A stretch of 18,909 bases of DNA from JAJRZX01 sp964407495 (GTDB taxonomy: Bacteria > Desulfobacterota > GWC2-55-46 > JADFVP01). Position 1 is the stretch's first letter. Each line of letters begins with the position of its first letter. Location: positions 1 through 18,909 of the forward strand of contig CAYOVP010000036.1 in assembly GCA_964407495.1 (NCBI GenBank). The letters run 5' to 3'. The translations under genes and the position numbers were made by a program. Under the pieces are notes generated by a model. That model was not told the origin of the DNA. It did not search any database and saw only the letters and a program-made list of their open reading frames with translations. This document shows, in pieces, positions 1-7,218 of the stretch.

Positions 1-182
1 CCCCTGCTGCTCCCCCCTCAGCCCCCCTGTACAGCCGCCCCCTTTTGGTGCAATAAGCGTGCCTCGAGGTTTCTCTCAAGGCATGCATGGGTCTTAAGAG
101 AGGGCCCGGCTTGCGCTTGTGGCAAGTGGGCGCAGGGCAGGCCTGGACCGCCCTGTCTTTTAACACGCAGGAGGGGTGAAAG
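1..182. other. Intergenic DNA downstream of tyrS, no gene seen
   Basis: No convincing reading frame, tRNA or rRNA is visible. The first 55 bases are C-rich on the plus strand, like the stretch at 7050-7218. A bulged hairpin (CAGGGC at 133-138 with GCCCTG at 150-155) lies just past the tyrS stop codon, but on the minus strand it is not followed by a T-run, so it is at best a weak terminator for tyrS. Confidence 0.4.
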
Positions 183-1403
183 TCAATGTTTTTTCGGTCT
201 GAATGCGACTCTCCAGAAGCCACGCTTCCCGACCTGGAGGAGGAGGGCCTTTTTTGTAGAGACCCTTGTCTTCCTGTCTGTAACCTTCTCGCCGTCTATC
301 TTTACGCCGCCCTGGGTCATGAGGCGTATGGCCGCGGAGGTGCTCCGGGCAGTCGTGCTGAGATCGGCGACGAGGCGTGGCAGCCAGAGTTCGTCTTCGT
401 CCGTCTCTATCAGTACTTCTTCTACATTGTCTGGGGTTTTCTTGTCCTTGAAGAGGGAGCGGAAGGCCTCTTGCGCGGTACGTGCCGCATCTTTGTCATG
501 GAAGCGGGCCGTTATCTCGAATGCGAGGTCTTCCTTTGCCTCCTTTGGGTGCACATCGCCCTTTTTCACTGCCTCTATCTTCTCGAACGGTGCGGAGGAG
601 AGGAGTTCGTAGTATCGGACCATGAGTTCGTCGGAGATGGACATTATCTTGCCGTAAATTTCTGAAGGAGGCTCGGTGATTCCGATATAGTTGCCATAGG
701 ATTTGCTCATCTTTCTGACCCCGTCGGTTCCTTCGAGGAGCGGCATGGTGAGGACGCACTGCGGGGTCTGGCCCATGTCTTTCTGGAGTTCTCTGCCCAC
801 GAGGAGGTTGAAGAGTTGGTCTGTGCCGCCGAGTTCCACGTCTGCGTCGAGGACTACGGAGTCGTAGCCTTGTATGAGGGGGTAGAGGAATTCGTGTATG
901 GCGATGGGGAGTCCCGCGCGGTAGCGTTTTTGGAAGTCCTCGCGTTCGAGCATGCGCGCAACAGTGTACTTTGACATGAGGTTTATGAGGTCTCTTCCCG
1001 TGAGCCTGTCCATCCACTCGCTGTTGTATACGACCTCGGTCTTGTCTTGGTCCAGGATCTTGAAGACCTGGTTGGTGTAAGTGCGGGCATTGGCCTCTAT
1101 TTCTTCGGGCGAGAGTGGAGGGCGGGTCTCGTTTCGGCCCGTTGGGTCTCCTATCATGGCCGTAAAGTCGCCTATGAGGAGGATTACGTGGTGGCCGAGT
1201 TCCTGGAAGCGCCGGAGTTTCTGTATGAGGACGGTGTGGCCGAGGTGGAGGTCAGGTGCCGTTGGGTCGAATCCGGCCTTGACCTTGAGGGGTTTTTTAC
1301 TTGTGATGGATTCTTCGAGTCTTTTGAGGAGGTCCTGTGGGGTGATGATGTCCTGTGCCCCTGTTGTGAGTATCTTGAACTGTGTATTTGCGTCCATCTT
1401 CAT
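183..1403 (-). CDS. tyrS: Tyrosyl-tRNA synthetase
   Basis: This cytoplasmic class I aminoacyl-tRNA synthetase charges tRNA(Tyr) with tyrosine using ATP. The 406-residue protein carries the HLGH signature at residues 53-56, the tyrosine-site segment GGTDQLF near 192-198, the KMSKS loop at 231-235, and a C-terminal S4-like RNA-binding domain from about residue 340. The sequence around HLGH and GGTDQLFNLLVGRELQ resembles the TyrZ-like subgroup rather than the E. coli type, and the length is normal for that group. The start at 1403 lies 6 bases past the stop of the upstream phosphoesterase gene. A second ATG two codons later is also possible, since neither has a strong ribosome site. Tight spacing suggests cotranscription with the two genes upstream. 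Identification is secure. Confidence 0.97.
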   Translation of the reverse strand: MKMDANTQFKILTTGAQDIITPQDLLKRLEESITSKKPLKVKAGFDPTAPDLHLGHTVLIQKLRRFQELGHHVILLIGDFTAMIGDPTGRNETRPPLSPEEIEANARTYTNQVFKILDQDKTEVVYNSEWMDRLTGRDLINLMSKYTVARMLEREDFQKRYRAGLPIAIHEFLYPLIQGYDSVVLDADVELGGTDQLFNLLVGRELQKDMGQTPQCVLTMPLLEGTDGVRKMSKSYGNYIGITEPPSEIYGKIMSISDELMVRYYELLSSAPFEKIEAVKKGDVHPKEAKEDLAFEITARFHDKDAARTAQEAFRSLFKDKKTPDNVEEVLIETDEDELWLPRLVADLSTTARSTSAAIRLMTQGGVKIDGEKVTDRKTRVSTKKALLLQVGKRGFWRVAFRPKKH

Positions 1404-1409
1404 GTCTTT

Positions 1410-2216
1410 TTACGAGTCTTTCCTGAGGGATCTTTTTATACGCCTTATCTCCAGTGCATGGCCGTTTTCCGGGTTTATGGTTATGAAGACGCCCTGGAGT
1501 TCCACGTCTCCCTTTGCCACCTCGAACCTTACGGGCATGGACGTGATGAATTTTTCGAGGACTTTCTCTTTTTTCATGCCTATGACAGAGTCCATGGGGC
1601 CTGTCATGCCTGCGTCGGTAATGAAGGCAGTGCCCTTTGGGAGTATTCGTTCATCGCTGGTCTGCACGTGGGTGTGTGTGCCGACCACAGCGCTTACGGA
1701 GCCGTCGAAGTACCAGGCGAGGGCGCTTTTTTCGCTGGTAGTCTCGGCGTGGATGTCCATGATTATTATTTTCGTCTCCCTGCGCAGTTCTTCGACAATG
1801 GTTCTTCCTACCATGAAGGGGCAGTCCACGGCGTTCATGAAGACCCTGCCGATGATATTGACCACACCTATCCTCAGTCCGCCTGCTGTGGTGAAGAGAG
1901 TGTGGCCGCGGCCAGGGGTATGCGCCGGGTAGTTGCCTGGCCTCAGTAGGTCCGTGGTGTTGTCGAGGTATTCGAGCAGGTCTTTACGGTCCCAGACGTG
2001 GTTGCCCGAGGTAATGACGTCGATGCCAAGGGCCTTGAGTTCGGTATAGACCTCTGCGGTGATTCCGAAGCCTCCTGCGGCGTTCTCGCCGTTGGCTATG
2101 ACGACGTCGGGTCCGAGTTCATAGACGAGGTCTGGCAGGAGTCCCTTGAGGGCCAGCCTTCCGGGCCGTCCTATGATATCGCTTATGAAGAGTACCTTTA
2201 CTGCCGTGGTCTTCAT
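1410..2216 (-). CDS. ymdB: YmdB-family (TIGR00282) metallophosphoesterase
   Basis: The predicted cytoplasmic dinuclear-metal phosphodiesterase has 268 residues, the usual family length. Members such as Bacillus YmdB hydrolyse 2',3'-cyclic nucleotides and influence RNA turnover. Visible motifs are the N-terminal metal-binding SDIIGRPG (Asp13), NGENAAGGFG, GNHVWD, DIHAE and the C-terminal GTHTHVQT. The usual first motif is GDIVGRPG; here Ser replaces the Gly, which should not affect the metal-binding Asp. The gene starts 15 bases after the stop of rny. This rny-ymdB pairing is a known conserved neighbourhood and supports a shared role in RNA metabolism. The start at 2216 gives the canonical short N-terminus directly before the first beta strand. 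The substrate in this organism is inferred from the family only. Confidence 0.93.
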   Translation of the reverse strand: MKTTAVKVLFISDIIGRPGRLALKGLLPDLVYELGPDVVIANGENAAGGFGITAEVYTELKALGIDVITSGNHVWDRKDLLEYLDNTTDLLRPGNYPAHTPGRGHTLFTTAGGLRIGVVNIIGRVFMNAVDCPFMVGRTIVEELRRETKIIIMDIHAETTSEKSALAWYFDGSVSAVVGTHTHVQTSDERILPKGTAFITDAGMTGPMDSVIGMKKEKVLEKFITSMPVRFEVAKGDVELQGVFITINPENGHALEIRRIKRSLRKDS

Positions 2217-2231
2217 CTGAGGGGCCTTGCC

Positions 2232-3800
2232 TTACCTCGCGTATTCCACGGCCCGCGATTCTCTTATTACGGTAATCTTTATCTGTCCCGGGTAACTGAG
2301 TTCTTTTTCTATCTTGTGGGCTATGTCCTTGGAGAGTACGACGGCCTCTTCGTCGCTGACGCTCTTGTTGCCCACCATTACTCGTATCTCTCGGCCCGCC
2401 TGTATGGCGTAGCACTTGTCCACTCCAGGGAAGTTCTTTGCAATGCCCTCGAGTTCGTCTATACGTTTCACGTAGTTTTCGAGGCGTTCGCGCCGTGCGC
2501 CCGGTCTTGCCGCGGAGAGCGTGTCTGCGGCCTGCACGAGCACTCCGAGCACGGTGGGCTGCGTGTCGTCGTGGTGGGTGGCTATGGCCGAGACTATCTT
2601 GTTCGACTCGCCGTATTTTTTGGCAAGTTCTGCTCCGATTGCGGCGTGGGGGCCCTCCACCTCGTGGTCCACGGCCTTGCCTATGTCGTGGAGGAGGCCT
2701 GCGCGTTTTGCCATCTTTACGGAGAGGCCCAGTTCTGCGGCCATTACGCCGCAGATGAAGGCCACCTCCATGGAGTGTGCATAGACGTTCTGTGTGTAAC
2801 TGGTGCGGTACTTGAGCCTGCCGATGAGTTTTTGCAGTTCCTTGTGTATGCCATGGAGCCCGGTGTCGAAGACCGCGCTCTCTCCGGCCTCGGCAATGGA
2901 TTTGGCCACTTCTTTTTCCACCTTTGCAACGATCTCCTCTACGCGCGAGGGGTGTATGCGCCCATCGGCTATGAGGCGTGTAAGTGCCTGGCGTGCGATC
3001 TCTCTCCTGACGGGGTTGTGGCCGGAGAGGATCACTGCCTCGGGGGTGTCGTCTATGATTACGTCTATGCCGGTTGCGGCCTCTATGGCGCGTATGTTAC
3101 GGCCTTCGCGGCCTATTATGCGGCCCTTCATCTCGTCATTGGGCAGGTTCACCACAGAGACGGTCTTTTCGGCCACGTACTCTCCTGCGTATTTCTGTAT
3201 GGCAAGGGCGATGATGTTCTTGGCCTTTTTCTCTGCCTCTGCGTTGAGTTCGTCTTCTATGCGCTTGAGTGTCTTTCCGGCCTCGAGGCGCGCCTTCTGT
3301 TCCATTTCCACGAGGAGCATGCGTTTTGCCTCTTCTGCGCTGAGGCCGCTCAGAGACTCGAGTTTGTCGCGTTCGCGCTCGATGAGGGACTCCATTTCCG
3401 CCTCCATGTCCTTGAGGCGTTTTTCCTGTCCTGCAAGCGAGCGTTCACGGCGCGAGAGTTCCTTTTCGCGCCTCTCCACGGAGTCGAATTTTTTGTCGAG
3501 GTTCGCTTCTTTTGCCTGTATCCGCCGTTCCTGGGCGAGGAGTTCCTTTTGTCTGTCCTTTGTCTCCCGTTCGCACTCGGTCTTGCCCTGAAGGATGATG
3601 TCCTTTGCCTGGAGTGCGGCCTCTTTTCTTATGTTGTCTGCTTCTTTTTTCGACTCTGCTATGATGGTCTCGGCCATGGAGGTAGCGGACTGGAGGTTTG
3701 ATGCCTCGATTTTTTTCCTGATGGCAAAACCCAGTCCAAGGCCGAGGCATATGGCCACGACAGCCGTTCCAGCGAGTATGATTCCCATGTATATGTCCAT
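2232..3800 (-). CDS. rny: Ribonuclease Y
   Basis: RNase Y is a membrane-anchored endoribonuclease that starts mRNA decay. The 522-residue product has the family order: one transmembrane helix (about residues 5-27), a long charged coiled coil (about 35-195), a KH RNA-binding domain with IIGREGRNIRAIE, and an HD domain whose metal-binding HD pair is His371-Asp372 in LLHDIGK, followed by ATHHDDTQPT. The start at 3800 is preceded by a good ribosome site (AGGGGGT about 7 bases upstream) and places the membrane helix at the very N-terminus, as expected. A second Met at residue 5 is a weaker alternative. Bacteria with RNase Y often use it with or in place of RNase E. The ymdB gene follows after 15 bases. 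Nothing appears damaged. Confidence 0.97.
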   Translation of the reverse strand: MDIYMGIILAGTAVVAICLGLGLGFAIRKKIEASNLQSATSMAETIIAESKKEADNIRKEAALQAKDIILQGKTECERETKDRQKELLAQERRIQAKEANLDKKFDSVERREKELSRRERSLAGQEKRLKDMEAEMESLIERERDKLESLSGLSAEEAKRMLLVEMEQKARLEAGKTLKRIEDELNAEAEKKAKNIIALAIQKYAGEYVAEKTVSVVNLPNDEMKGRIIGREGRNIRAIEAATGIDVIIDDTPEAVILSGHNPVRREIARQALTRLIADGRIHPSRVEEIVAKVEKEVAKSIAEAGESAVFDTGLHGIHKELQKLIGRLKYRTSYTQNVYAHSMEVAFICGVMAAELGLSVKMAKRAGLLHDIGKAVDHEVEGPHAAIGAELAKKYGESNKIVSAIATHHDDTQPTVLGVLVQAADTLSAARPGARRERLENYVKRIDELEGIAKNFPGVDKCYAIQAGREIRVMVGNKSVSDEEAVVLSKDIAHKIEKELSYPGQIKITVIRESRAVEYAR

Positions 3801-3900
3801 ATCAAAGACCCCCTGTGTCTGTATCTGTAAGCGGTTTAGAAGCCCTTTGCCCGTCTCTCAGGTGATGGGGTCGAGACCGCGGTGTTTGAATGGGTAGCGG

Positions 3901-4509
3901 TCAGCCCCGGTTTTTTTTGGCCTGCCCGTGGTTTTTCGAGGTCTCCAGGTACTGGCTCTCTGTAATCACGGCGTCCATCATCACGTCGTGTGGTTCTGTG
4001 GGCACCCGTTCCACGACCTGAAAGTCATAGGCAAGTGCCACGAGAGTTTTTTTTGTGCCTGCGAGGGCCCGGTCATAGAATCCCTTGCCAAAGCCCAACC
4101 TCGCGCCGCGCCTGTCGAAGGCTACGCCAGGGAGGACTACGAGGTCAAGTGTCTTCGGGTCAACGGCCCTGTCTGCCCGGTTTGCCGGCTCGCGTATATC
4201 AAAGGCACCGGGGTTGAGTTCGTCAAGGGAGCGTACAGGGAGAAAGACCATTACCTCGGCCCCCCTGAACACCCTTGGATAAAATACTTTTTTTCCCTTC
4301 TCCCTCGCCTTGTGGAAGAGGTCGTCTGTAATGACCTCGTTCTGGCAACTGGAGTAGAGAGCGATGTGGCGTGCCGACCTGAAGGCCTTGGTCTCGATGA
4401 GCCTTCGTTGTATGATAGCACTCCTTTTCCATACATCTTCGAAGGTCATCTCGCGCCGCGTCTCAAGGAGGAGGCTCCTCAGGCGCTCCTTGGTAGCGTC
4501 AGGTGGCAT
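3901..4509 (-). CDS. ygfA: 5-formyltetrahydrofolate cyclo-ligase
   Basis: The enzyme (5-FCL, MTHFS) converts 5-formyl-THF to 5,10-methenyl-THF using ATP, returning a storage folate to one-carbon metabolism. The 202-residue protein shows the family signature LPGVAFDRRGARLGFGKGFY at about 126-145 and the C-terminal PTEPHDVMMDAVITE segment. Length is typical. The tail after LETSKN is short and lysine-rich. The first Met in frame (4509) was chosen; its ribosome site is weak (CTCCGG region). It lies about 240 bases downstream of 6S RNA. The ssrS to 5-FCL order is a classic neighbourhood in Proteobacteria, and 5-FCL is often expressed from the 6S transcript. I see no clear separate promoter in 4510-4748. 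Confidence 0.93.
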   Translation of the reverse strand: MPPDATKERLRSLLLETRREMTFEDVWKRSAIIQRRLIETKAFRSARHIALYSSCQNEVITDDLFHKAREKGKKVFYPRVFRGAEVMVFLPVRSLDELNPGAFDIREPANRADRAVDPKTLDLVVLPGVAFDRRGARLGFGKGFYDRALAGTKKTLVALAYDFQVVERVPTEPHDVMMDAVITESQYLETSKNHGQAKKNRG

Positions 4510-4748
4510 GGATCATTTGTCTGTTCCGGAGAGAAAAGGACTGGATTGATGGCGGGTATGCCGAGCGGGTACAGGCTGTCCTTTACACAAGGGGTATGAG
4601 ACAACAGGAGGAGGCTACCTGAGGGCGGCTTCCGTCGTGATGTTGTATCTATACCCGGACAAGGGATCGAGTCTCTTAAATCAAGGGGTTATACGCTTTA
4701 GACCTTCTTCCATGTGTGTACAAGACGGCGTTACTGTATCAAAAAAAT

Positions 4749-4932
4749 CCTCTCCCCCACCTGTGCCGGTCCGACCGTATTTGGAACCTGCCCTCAGACA
4801 GGTGGGCGCCATGGTAACTGTTTTCGTCTTTCCCCTCGAGGGGACTTGACGGCCACGAGTCAGTGATGGCTCCCTCTTCTCGTGTATTGGTTCTAACATA
4901 CTGGTCGGGTGTCGTACACTGCAGGGGAGAGG
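4749..4932 (-). ncRNA. ssrS: 6S RNA
   Basis: 6S RNA mimics an open promoter and sequesters the sigma70 RNA polymerase holoenzyme in stationary phase. There are three lines of support. The closing stem pairs plus-strand 4749-4757 (CCTCTCCCC) with 4924-4932 (GGGGAGAGG), giving 184 nt, the usual size. The apical hairpin at 4831-4844 (TCCCCTCGAGGGGA) sits at the exact centre. A second stem pairs minus-strand CCGACC..GTAT with ATAC..GGTCGG, with a large bubble between stems; a small hairpin (CCTG..CAGG, 4788-4803) occupies the 3' bubble strand, as in known 6S RNAs. A seven-T run on the minus strand (4741-4747) follows the 3' end. Position between zapA and 5-FCL matches the known synteny. Exact ends are estimated from the stem. 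Confidence 0.9.
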
Positions 4933-4936
4933 CCCC

Positions 4937-5239
4937 TCAACAACCAATCCTTTCTTCTATGAACTCTGTAAGTGCTTTTGAGTGTTTTTCTACCTTTTCG
5001 AGTTTTTCTTTTGTCTTGAGGACTTCGCCCGTGATGTTCAGGGCGGCCAGGAGCGCTATGTCCAGCGTTGAGACTGCCCTTGAGTTTTTCCTTACTTCTT
5101 CTATCTGTTGGTTGAGATATGCCTCTACGGCCCTCATGTACTCCATGCCTTCGTCGCTCTTTACGACGAGACTGTGGTTGTCTATTCTGAGTTCTGTTGT
5201 CTCCCCCATAGCAGTCGTGACCTCATGTTCCAGATACAA
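4937..5239 (-). CDS. zapA: Cell division protein ZapA
   Basis: ZapA binds FtsZ and promotes Z-ring bundling at mid-cell. The 100-residue product has the ZapA layout: a small N-terminal beta/alpha head (ELRIDNHSLVVKSDEGMEYM) and a long C-terminal helix likely to form a coiled coil, with the typical TLDIALLAALNITGEVLK segment. The start at 5239 has AGAGGG six bases upstream and overlaps the end of the upstream gene by 17 bases, suggesting translational coupling. A second start at 5209 (MGETTEL) fits the family N-terminus slightly better but has only a distant GAGG. The stop codon ends only four bases before the 6S RNA closing stem. Low sequence conservation is normal for this family; the assignment rests on pattern plus the 6S/5-FCL context. 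Confidence 0.85.
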   Translation of the reverse strand: MYLEHEVTTAMGETTELRIDNHSLVVKSDEGMEYMRAVEAYLNQQIEEVRKNSRAVSTLDIALLAALNITGEVLKTKEKLEKVEKHSKALTEFIEERIGC

Positions 5240-5441
5240 GACCCTCTACATGGTTGATAAGTTCGTCCACCCGTTTTCTTACCTGGGCACGTTCGTTGTT
5301 AAGTTGTTCGAGTTTTTTCCTGAGGCCCTTGATCTCCAGTTCTCTCATGCTCAGTCCTTCTTTCAGCTTGCGGTTCTCCTCGCTGGCAGCCTCGTATCTG
5401 CGAACCAGCTCCTTGATGCTGTCCTCAAGCCGCTTAAGCAT
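5223..5441 (-). CDS. Small coiled-coil protein, ZapB-like
   Basis: This is a short charged protein of about 72 residues, nearly all predicted alpha-helical coiled coil (ERVRRYEAASEENRKLKEG-type heptads in the region after the first ten residues, then Leu/Glu/Lys repeats), with no membrane segment. Small coiled-coil proteins beside zapA are often ZapB or ZapB-like division factors, so that role is inferred from context. The start at 5441 was chosen because AGGGGGTGG lies just upstream and third-position GC is high from there on. The frame stays open back to an ATG at 5624 (133 residues), but that extension has a poor ribosome site, weaker codon bias and low-complexity charged sequence. The 3' end overlaps zapA by 17 bases. 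Existence is likely; function is moderate inference. Confidence 0.68.
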   Translation of the reverse strand: MLKRLEDSIKELVRRYEAASEENRKLKEGLSMRELEIKGLRKKLEQLNNERAQVRKRVDELINHVEGLVSGT

Positions 5442-6031
5442 GTCCACCCCCTTGGCGCCATCTTCAGCGCCCTTAGCCTCGAGCGAGGCTCCCTTGCATG
5501 TATTGTTTTTTTTATCTTTGTCTACGTCGTCACGGAGGCCGTCAACGGTCTCAACGGCATCTATATCCCTAATCTTCTTTGGCGCCGACGCAGATATGGA
5601 CCTTCTCCTTTTGTTTCCTACCATACCACTGTCCGTGAATGTTCACGGCAGAAAGGGCTACGGCAGATGGGAAATCGCGTTGTTCGTTCTTCTCCTTGGG
5701 CAGGGCATTGTGCTCTGGCCCCAGTCCGTGTCAATGCGTTGCTTTTTGAAAGGCCCGCTGGCCATGTCCAGGGAGGCTATCCCCCTCTATCGCCATTATT
5801 CGTCCCTTGGTTACGGCTACCCGCATTCTCGCCCGGCCCTGGCACCAGCCTATGGCGAGGGGTTTCTATGATGGAGAGGCATGGTCGATACGGTGAAGAG
5901 GGTTCGACTCGTGGAGCATGGCATAAACGTCCTCTTCGGCACGCCATACAGTCACTTCACCCTCTGCCTTGTCCTCTCCGGATGGTGCGTGCCCGGTGCC
6001 TCTATGCGAGGTTCTCTAACTCCTCCTAGTT
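5442..6031 (-). other. Long gene-free leader with a possible structured RNA
   Basis: About 590 bases separate the promoter at 6039-6067 from the ZapB-like start. No frame has a convincing gene. On the minus strand three pairs of complementary arms nest in order: GGAGAGG/CCTCTCC (plus coordinates 5973-5979 with 5873-5879), GGTGAAG/CTTCACC (5955-5961 with 5892-5898) and ATGGC/GCCAT (5943-5947 with 5918-5922), so a folded element of about 107 nt is plausible. An AGGAGGAG purine tract follows the promoter with no start codon at proper distance. The sequence does not match the conserved cores of RNase P RNA, tmRNA, SRP RNA or common riboswitches that I can recall. Short open frames exist (31 codons at 5731-5826 minus; 52 codons at 5881-6039 plus), but I do not call them. 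Confidence 0.45.
5633..5648. promoter_or_regulatory. 16-base palindrome, possible operator
   Basis: CCGTGAA and TTCACGG form perfect seven-base inverted arms around a two-base centre. It lies in the leader upstream of the ZapB-like gene, just before the alternative ATG at 5624. It could be a protein-binding site or a small hairpin. No regulator can be named. Confidence 0.3.
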
Positions 6032-6038
6032 CAGTATA

Positions 6039-6067
6039 ATATTACGATTTTCATGAGAAAAAGTCAA
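6039..6067 (-). promoter_or_regulatory. Sigma70-like promoter for the zapA/6S RNA cluster
   Basis: On the minus strand TTGACT (6062-6067) and TAATAT (6039-6044) are separated by exactly 17 bases in an AT-rich patch between two GC-rich regions. Each hexamer is one or two bases from consensus. It points toward the ZapB-like gene, zapA and 6S RNA and is the best promoter match in the first 10 kb. Transcription would start near 6031. Confidence 0.6.
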
Positions 6068-6138
6068 GATGAATGTTGCCCTGGAGGGAGTGTGTGGGGC
6101 CGGGGAGGGCGGGGGCATGGCCCCTCGTCTTGTGATTG

Positions 6139-6876
6139 TCAGTATGCGTAGAGACGGCCATAGGGCCTTGATGAGACAGGGAGGAGTTTGCAGAATTTAC
6201 GAGAGAGGATTTCGTCCATGTCCAGTGAGAAGTCCTGGCAGAACTCGGCGAGGTATTTCTTGAGGGTCTTCATGTCATCGTCGTCGAGGTCGAGGATCCC
6301 CACTTCCTTGCCGCAGTATTTTTTCTGGACCTCGCCGCGGATAAAGATCTGTCCGCCGTGCATGCCTGTTCCGAGGTAGTCGCCGACAATGGGCGTGCCT
6401 TCCTCGGAGTTGAGTCCGAGTATGATGAGTATGCCGCCGGCGAGGTACTCGCCGCAGAAGTCGCCGGCAGTGCCTCCGGCGATGATGCAAGGGACCTGGC
6501 GTCCAAGGCCCTTCATGTGAATACCCACGCGGTATCCCACGTCTCCGAGTATGTGGAGTTTACCGCCGCGCATGCCGTAGCCAAGGACGTCACCGGCGTT
6601 GCCATGGACCACGACCTTGCCGCTGTTCATGGTGTTAGCGATATTGTCCTGTGCATTGGACCTTACTATGAGTGTAGGTCCGTCCATGAAGGCCGCCATG
6701 TCGTTGCCCGGGACTCCTTCTATGATGATCGTGGCATTTCCCCTGAGGCCGTCTCCGATGTAGTACTGGCCGTTTACGTTCTTTAGGGTTATTTCATCAT
6801 GACCCTCGGCAAGGGCTGAGCGCACCTTTTCGTTGAGGTCTCTGTAGTACATGTCCTTTGCATCTATTACGTACAT
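6139..6876 (-). CDS. Glutamate synthase GXGXG (domain 3) subunit
   Basis: The 245-residue protein corresponds to the C-terminal GXGXG beta-helix domain of the large glutamate synthase subunit (GltB), here a separate gene. In GltB this domain is structural, holding the amidotransferase and FMN synthase domains in contact around the ammonia tunnel. The repeat pattern is visible as GDGLRGNA, HGNAGDVLGYGMRGG, GDVGYRVGIHMKG, GGTAGDFCGEYLAGG and GTGMHGGQIFIRG, spaced about 20-30 residues apart, as in archaeal-type split enzymes. The C-terminus after about 205 is helical and non-repetitive. AAGGAT lies a few bases before the start at 6876. It is the last gene of the Hdr/GOGAT series but sits 342 bases from its partner, so it may have separate expression. 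Confidence 0.93.
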   Translation of the reverse strand: MYVIDAKDMYYRDLNEKVRSALAEGHDEITLKNVNGQYYIGDGLRGNATIIIEGVPGNDMAAFMDGPTLIVRSNAQDNIANTMNSGKVVVHGNAGDVLGYGMRGGKLHILGDVGYRVGIHMKGLGRQVPCIIAGGTAGDFCGEYLAGGILIILGLNSEEGTPIVGDYLGTGMHGGQIFIRGEVQKKYCGKEVGILDLDDDDMKTLKKYLAEFCQDFSLDMDEILSRKFCKLLPVSSRPYGRLYAY

Positions 6877-6970
6877 TATCCTTATGTCTCCCCGGGTCGC
6901 AGTGTTTGTCTCTGATGAAGTAGTTCAAGAGGGCTGCCCCGCCCCTGCGTAGTCCTTGTTGCTCGATATT

Positions 6971-7012
6971 GGTTTTCTTTGTCTTACTTTCTTTTTTCAA
7001 AAAGAAAGTAAG
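6971..7012 (+). repeat. Dispersed hairpin repeat, copy A
   Basis: Fourteen-base perfect inverted arms (6983-6996 and 6999-7012; core ACTTTCTTTT / AAAAGAAAGT) follow the lead GGTTTTCTTTGTC at 6971-6983. The same lead and core occur in opposite orientation at 13959-14001. The T-rich strand makes it a plausible bidirectional transcription terminator, though it lies inside a same-strand gene series. Confidence 0.7.
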
Positions 7013-7066
7013 GAAATCTCTTTTCTTTTGACTGCCTTTAAGTGTGCCCTTATCTCCTGCCCCCCG

Positions 7067-7091
7067 GGTCCCTCTCTCGCCCCCCGGGCCT
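7067..7091. repeat. 25-base direct repeat, copy 1
   Basis: Identical over 25 bases to 7179-7203, 112 bases away. The repeat includes CTCTCTCGCCCCCCGGG, and similarity continues less exactly for about 25 further bases (CCCTTGGCCCCC). Origin by local duplication is likely. Confidence 0.8.
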
Positions 7092-7178
7092 CCCTGGCTC
7101 CCCCTTGGCCCCCCTCTCGCTCTAAGGCACCCAGGCCCCTTTTGCACACGGCCCCTTGGTTCCTCTTTTGCCCCTCTT

Positions 7179-7203
7179 GGTCCCTCTCTCGCCCCCCGGG
7201 CCT
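7179..7203. repeat. 25-base direct repeat, copy 2
   Basis: Second perfect copy of the unit at 7067-7091. It ends 16 bases before the stop codon of the FMN glutamate synthase gene (7219), so the duplication approaches but does not enter the coding region. Confidence 0.8.
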
Positions 7204-7218
7204 TCTCCCTTGGCCCCC

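Larger units (their letters stand above)
6877..7218. other. Repeat-bearing G-rich spacer between two glutamate synthase genes
   Basis: This 342-base stretch has no supportable gene. It holds a long perfect hairpin (6983-7012), a perfect 25-base direct repeat (7067-7091 and 7179-7203) within a longer imperfect repeat, and many C-runs on the plus strand, which are G-runs of three to six on the sense (minus) strand. It is unexpectedly long for a spacer inside what should be a single operon. Confidence 0.6.

Noticed and set aside
1998..3701. 567-codon plus-strand frame opposite rny and ymdB
   Set aside because: It is a shadow of a strongly biased real gene on the other strand. The product is Cys/Tyr/His-rich without any domain pattern.
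3801..3900. Possible tRNA-like fragment between rny and 5-FCL
   Set aside because: A short GGTCTCGACCCC-like string recalls a T-arm, but no acceptor, D or anticodon arms can be formed around it.
4863..6029. 388-codon open frame on the plus strand
   Set aside because: It is antisense to zapA, the ZapB-like gene and part of 6S RNA. The translation is low complexity with many Ser/Leu/Phe, and it has no family motif or ribosome site.
5881..6039. 52-codon plus-strand frame preceded by GGAGAGG
   Set aside because: The ribosome-like sequence is one arm of the proposed RNA stem. The frame has no recognisable domain and ends within the opposite-strand promoter. Not excluded, but unsupported.
6797..7147. 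116-codon minus-strand frame with collagen-like Gly-rich start
   Set aside because: The Gly/Arg/Pro run comes from the G-rich direct repeats, and the frame overlaps the start of the GXGXG gene out of frame. No ribosome site is present.
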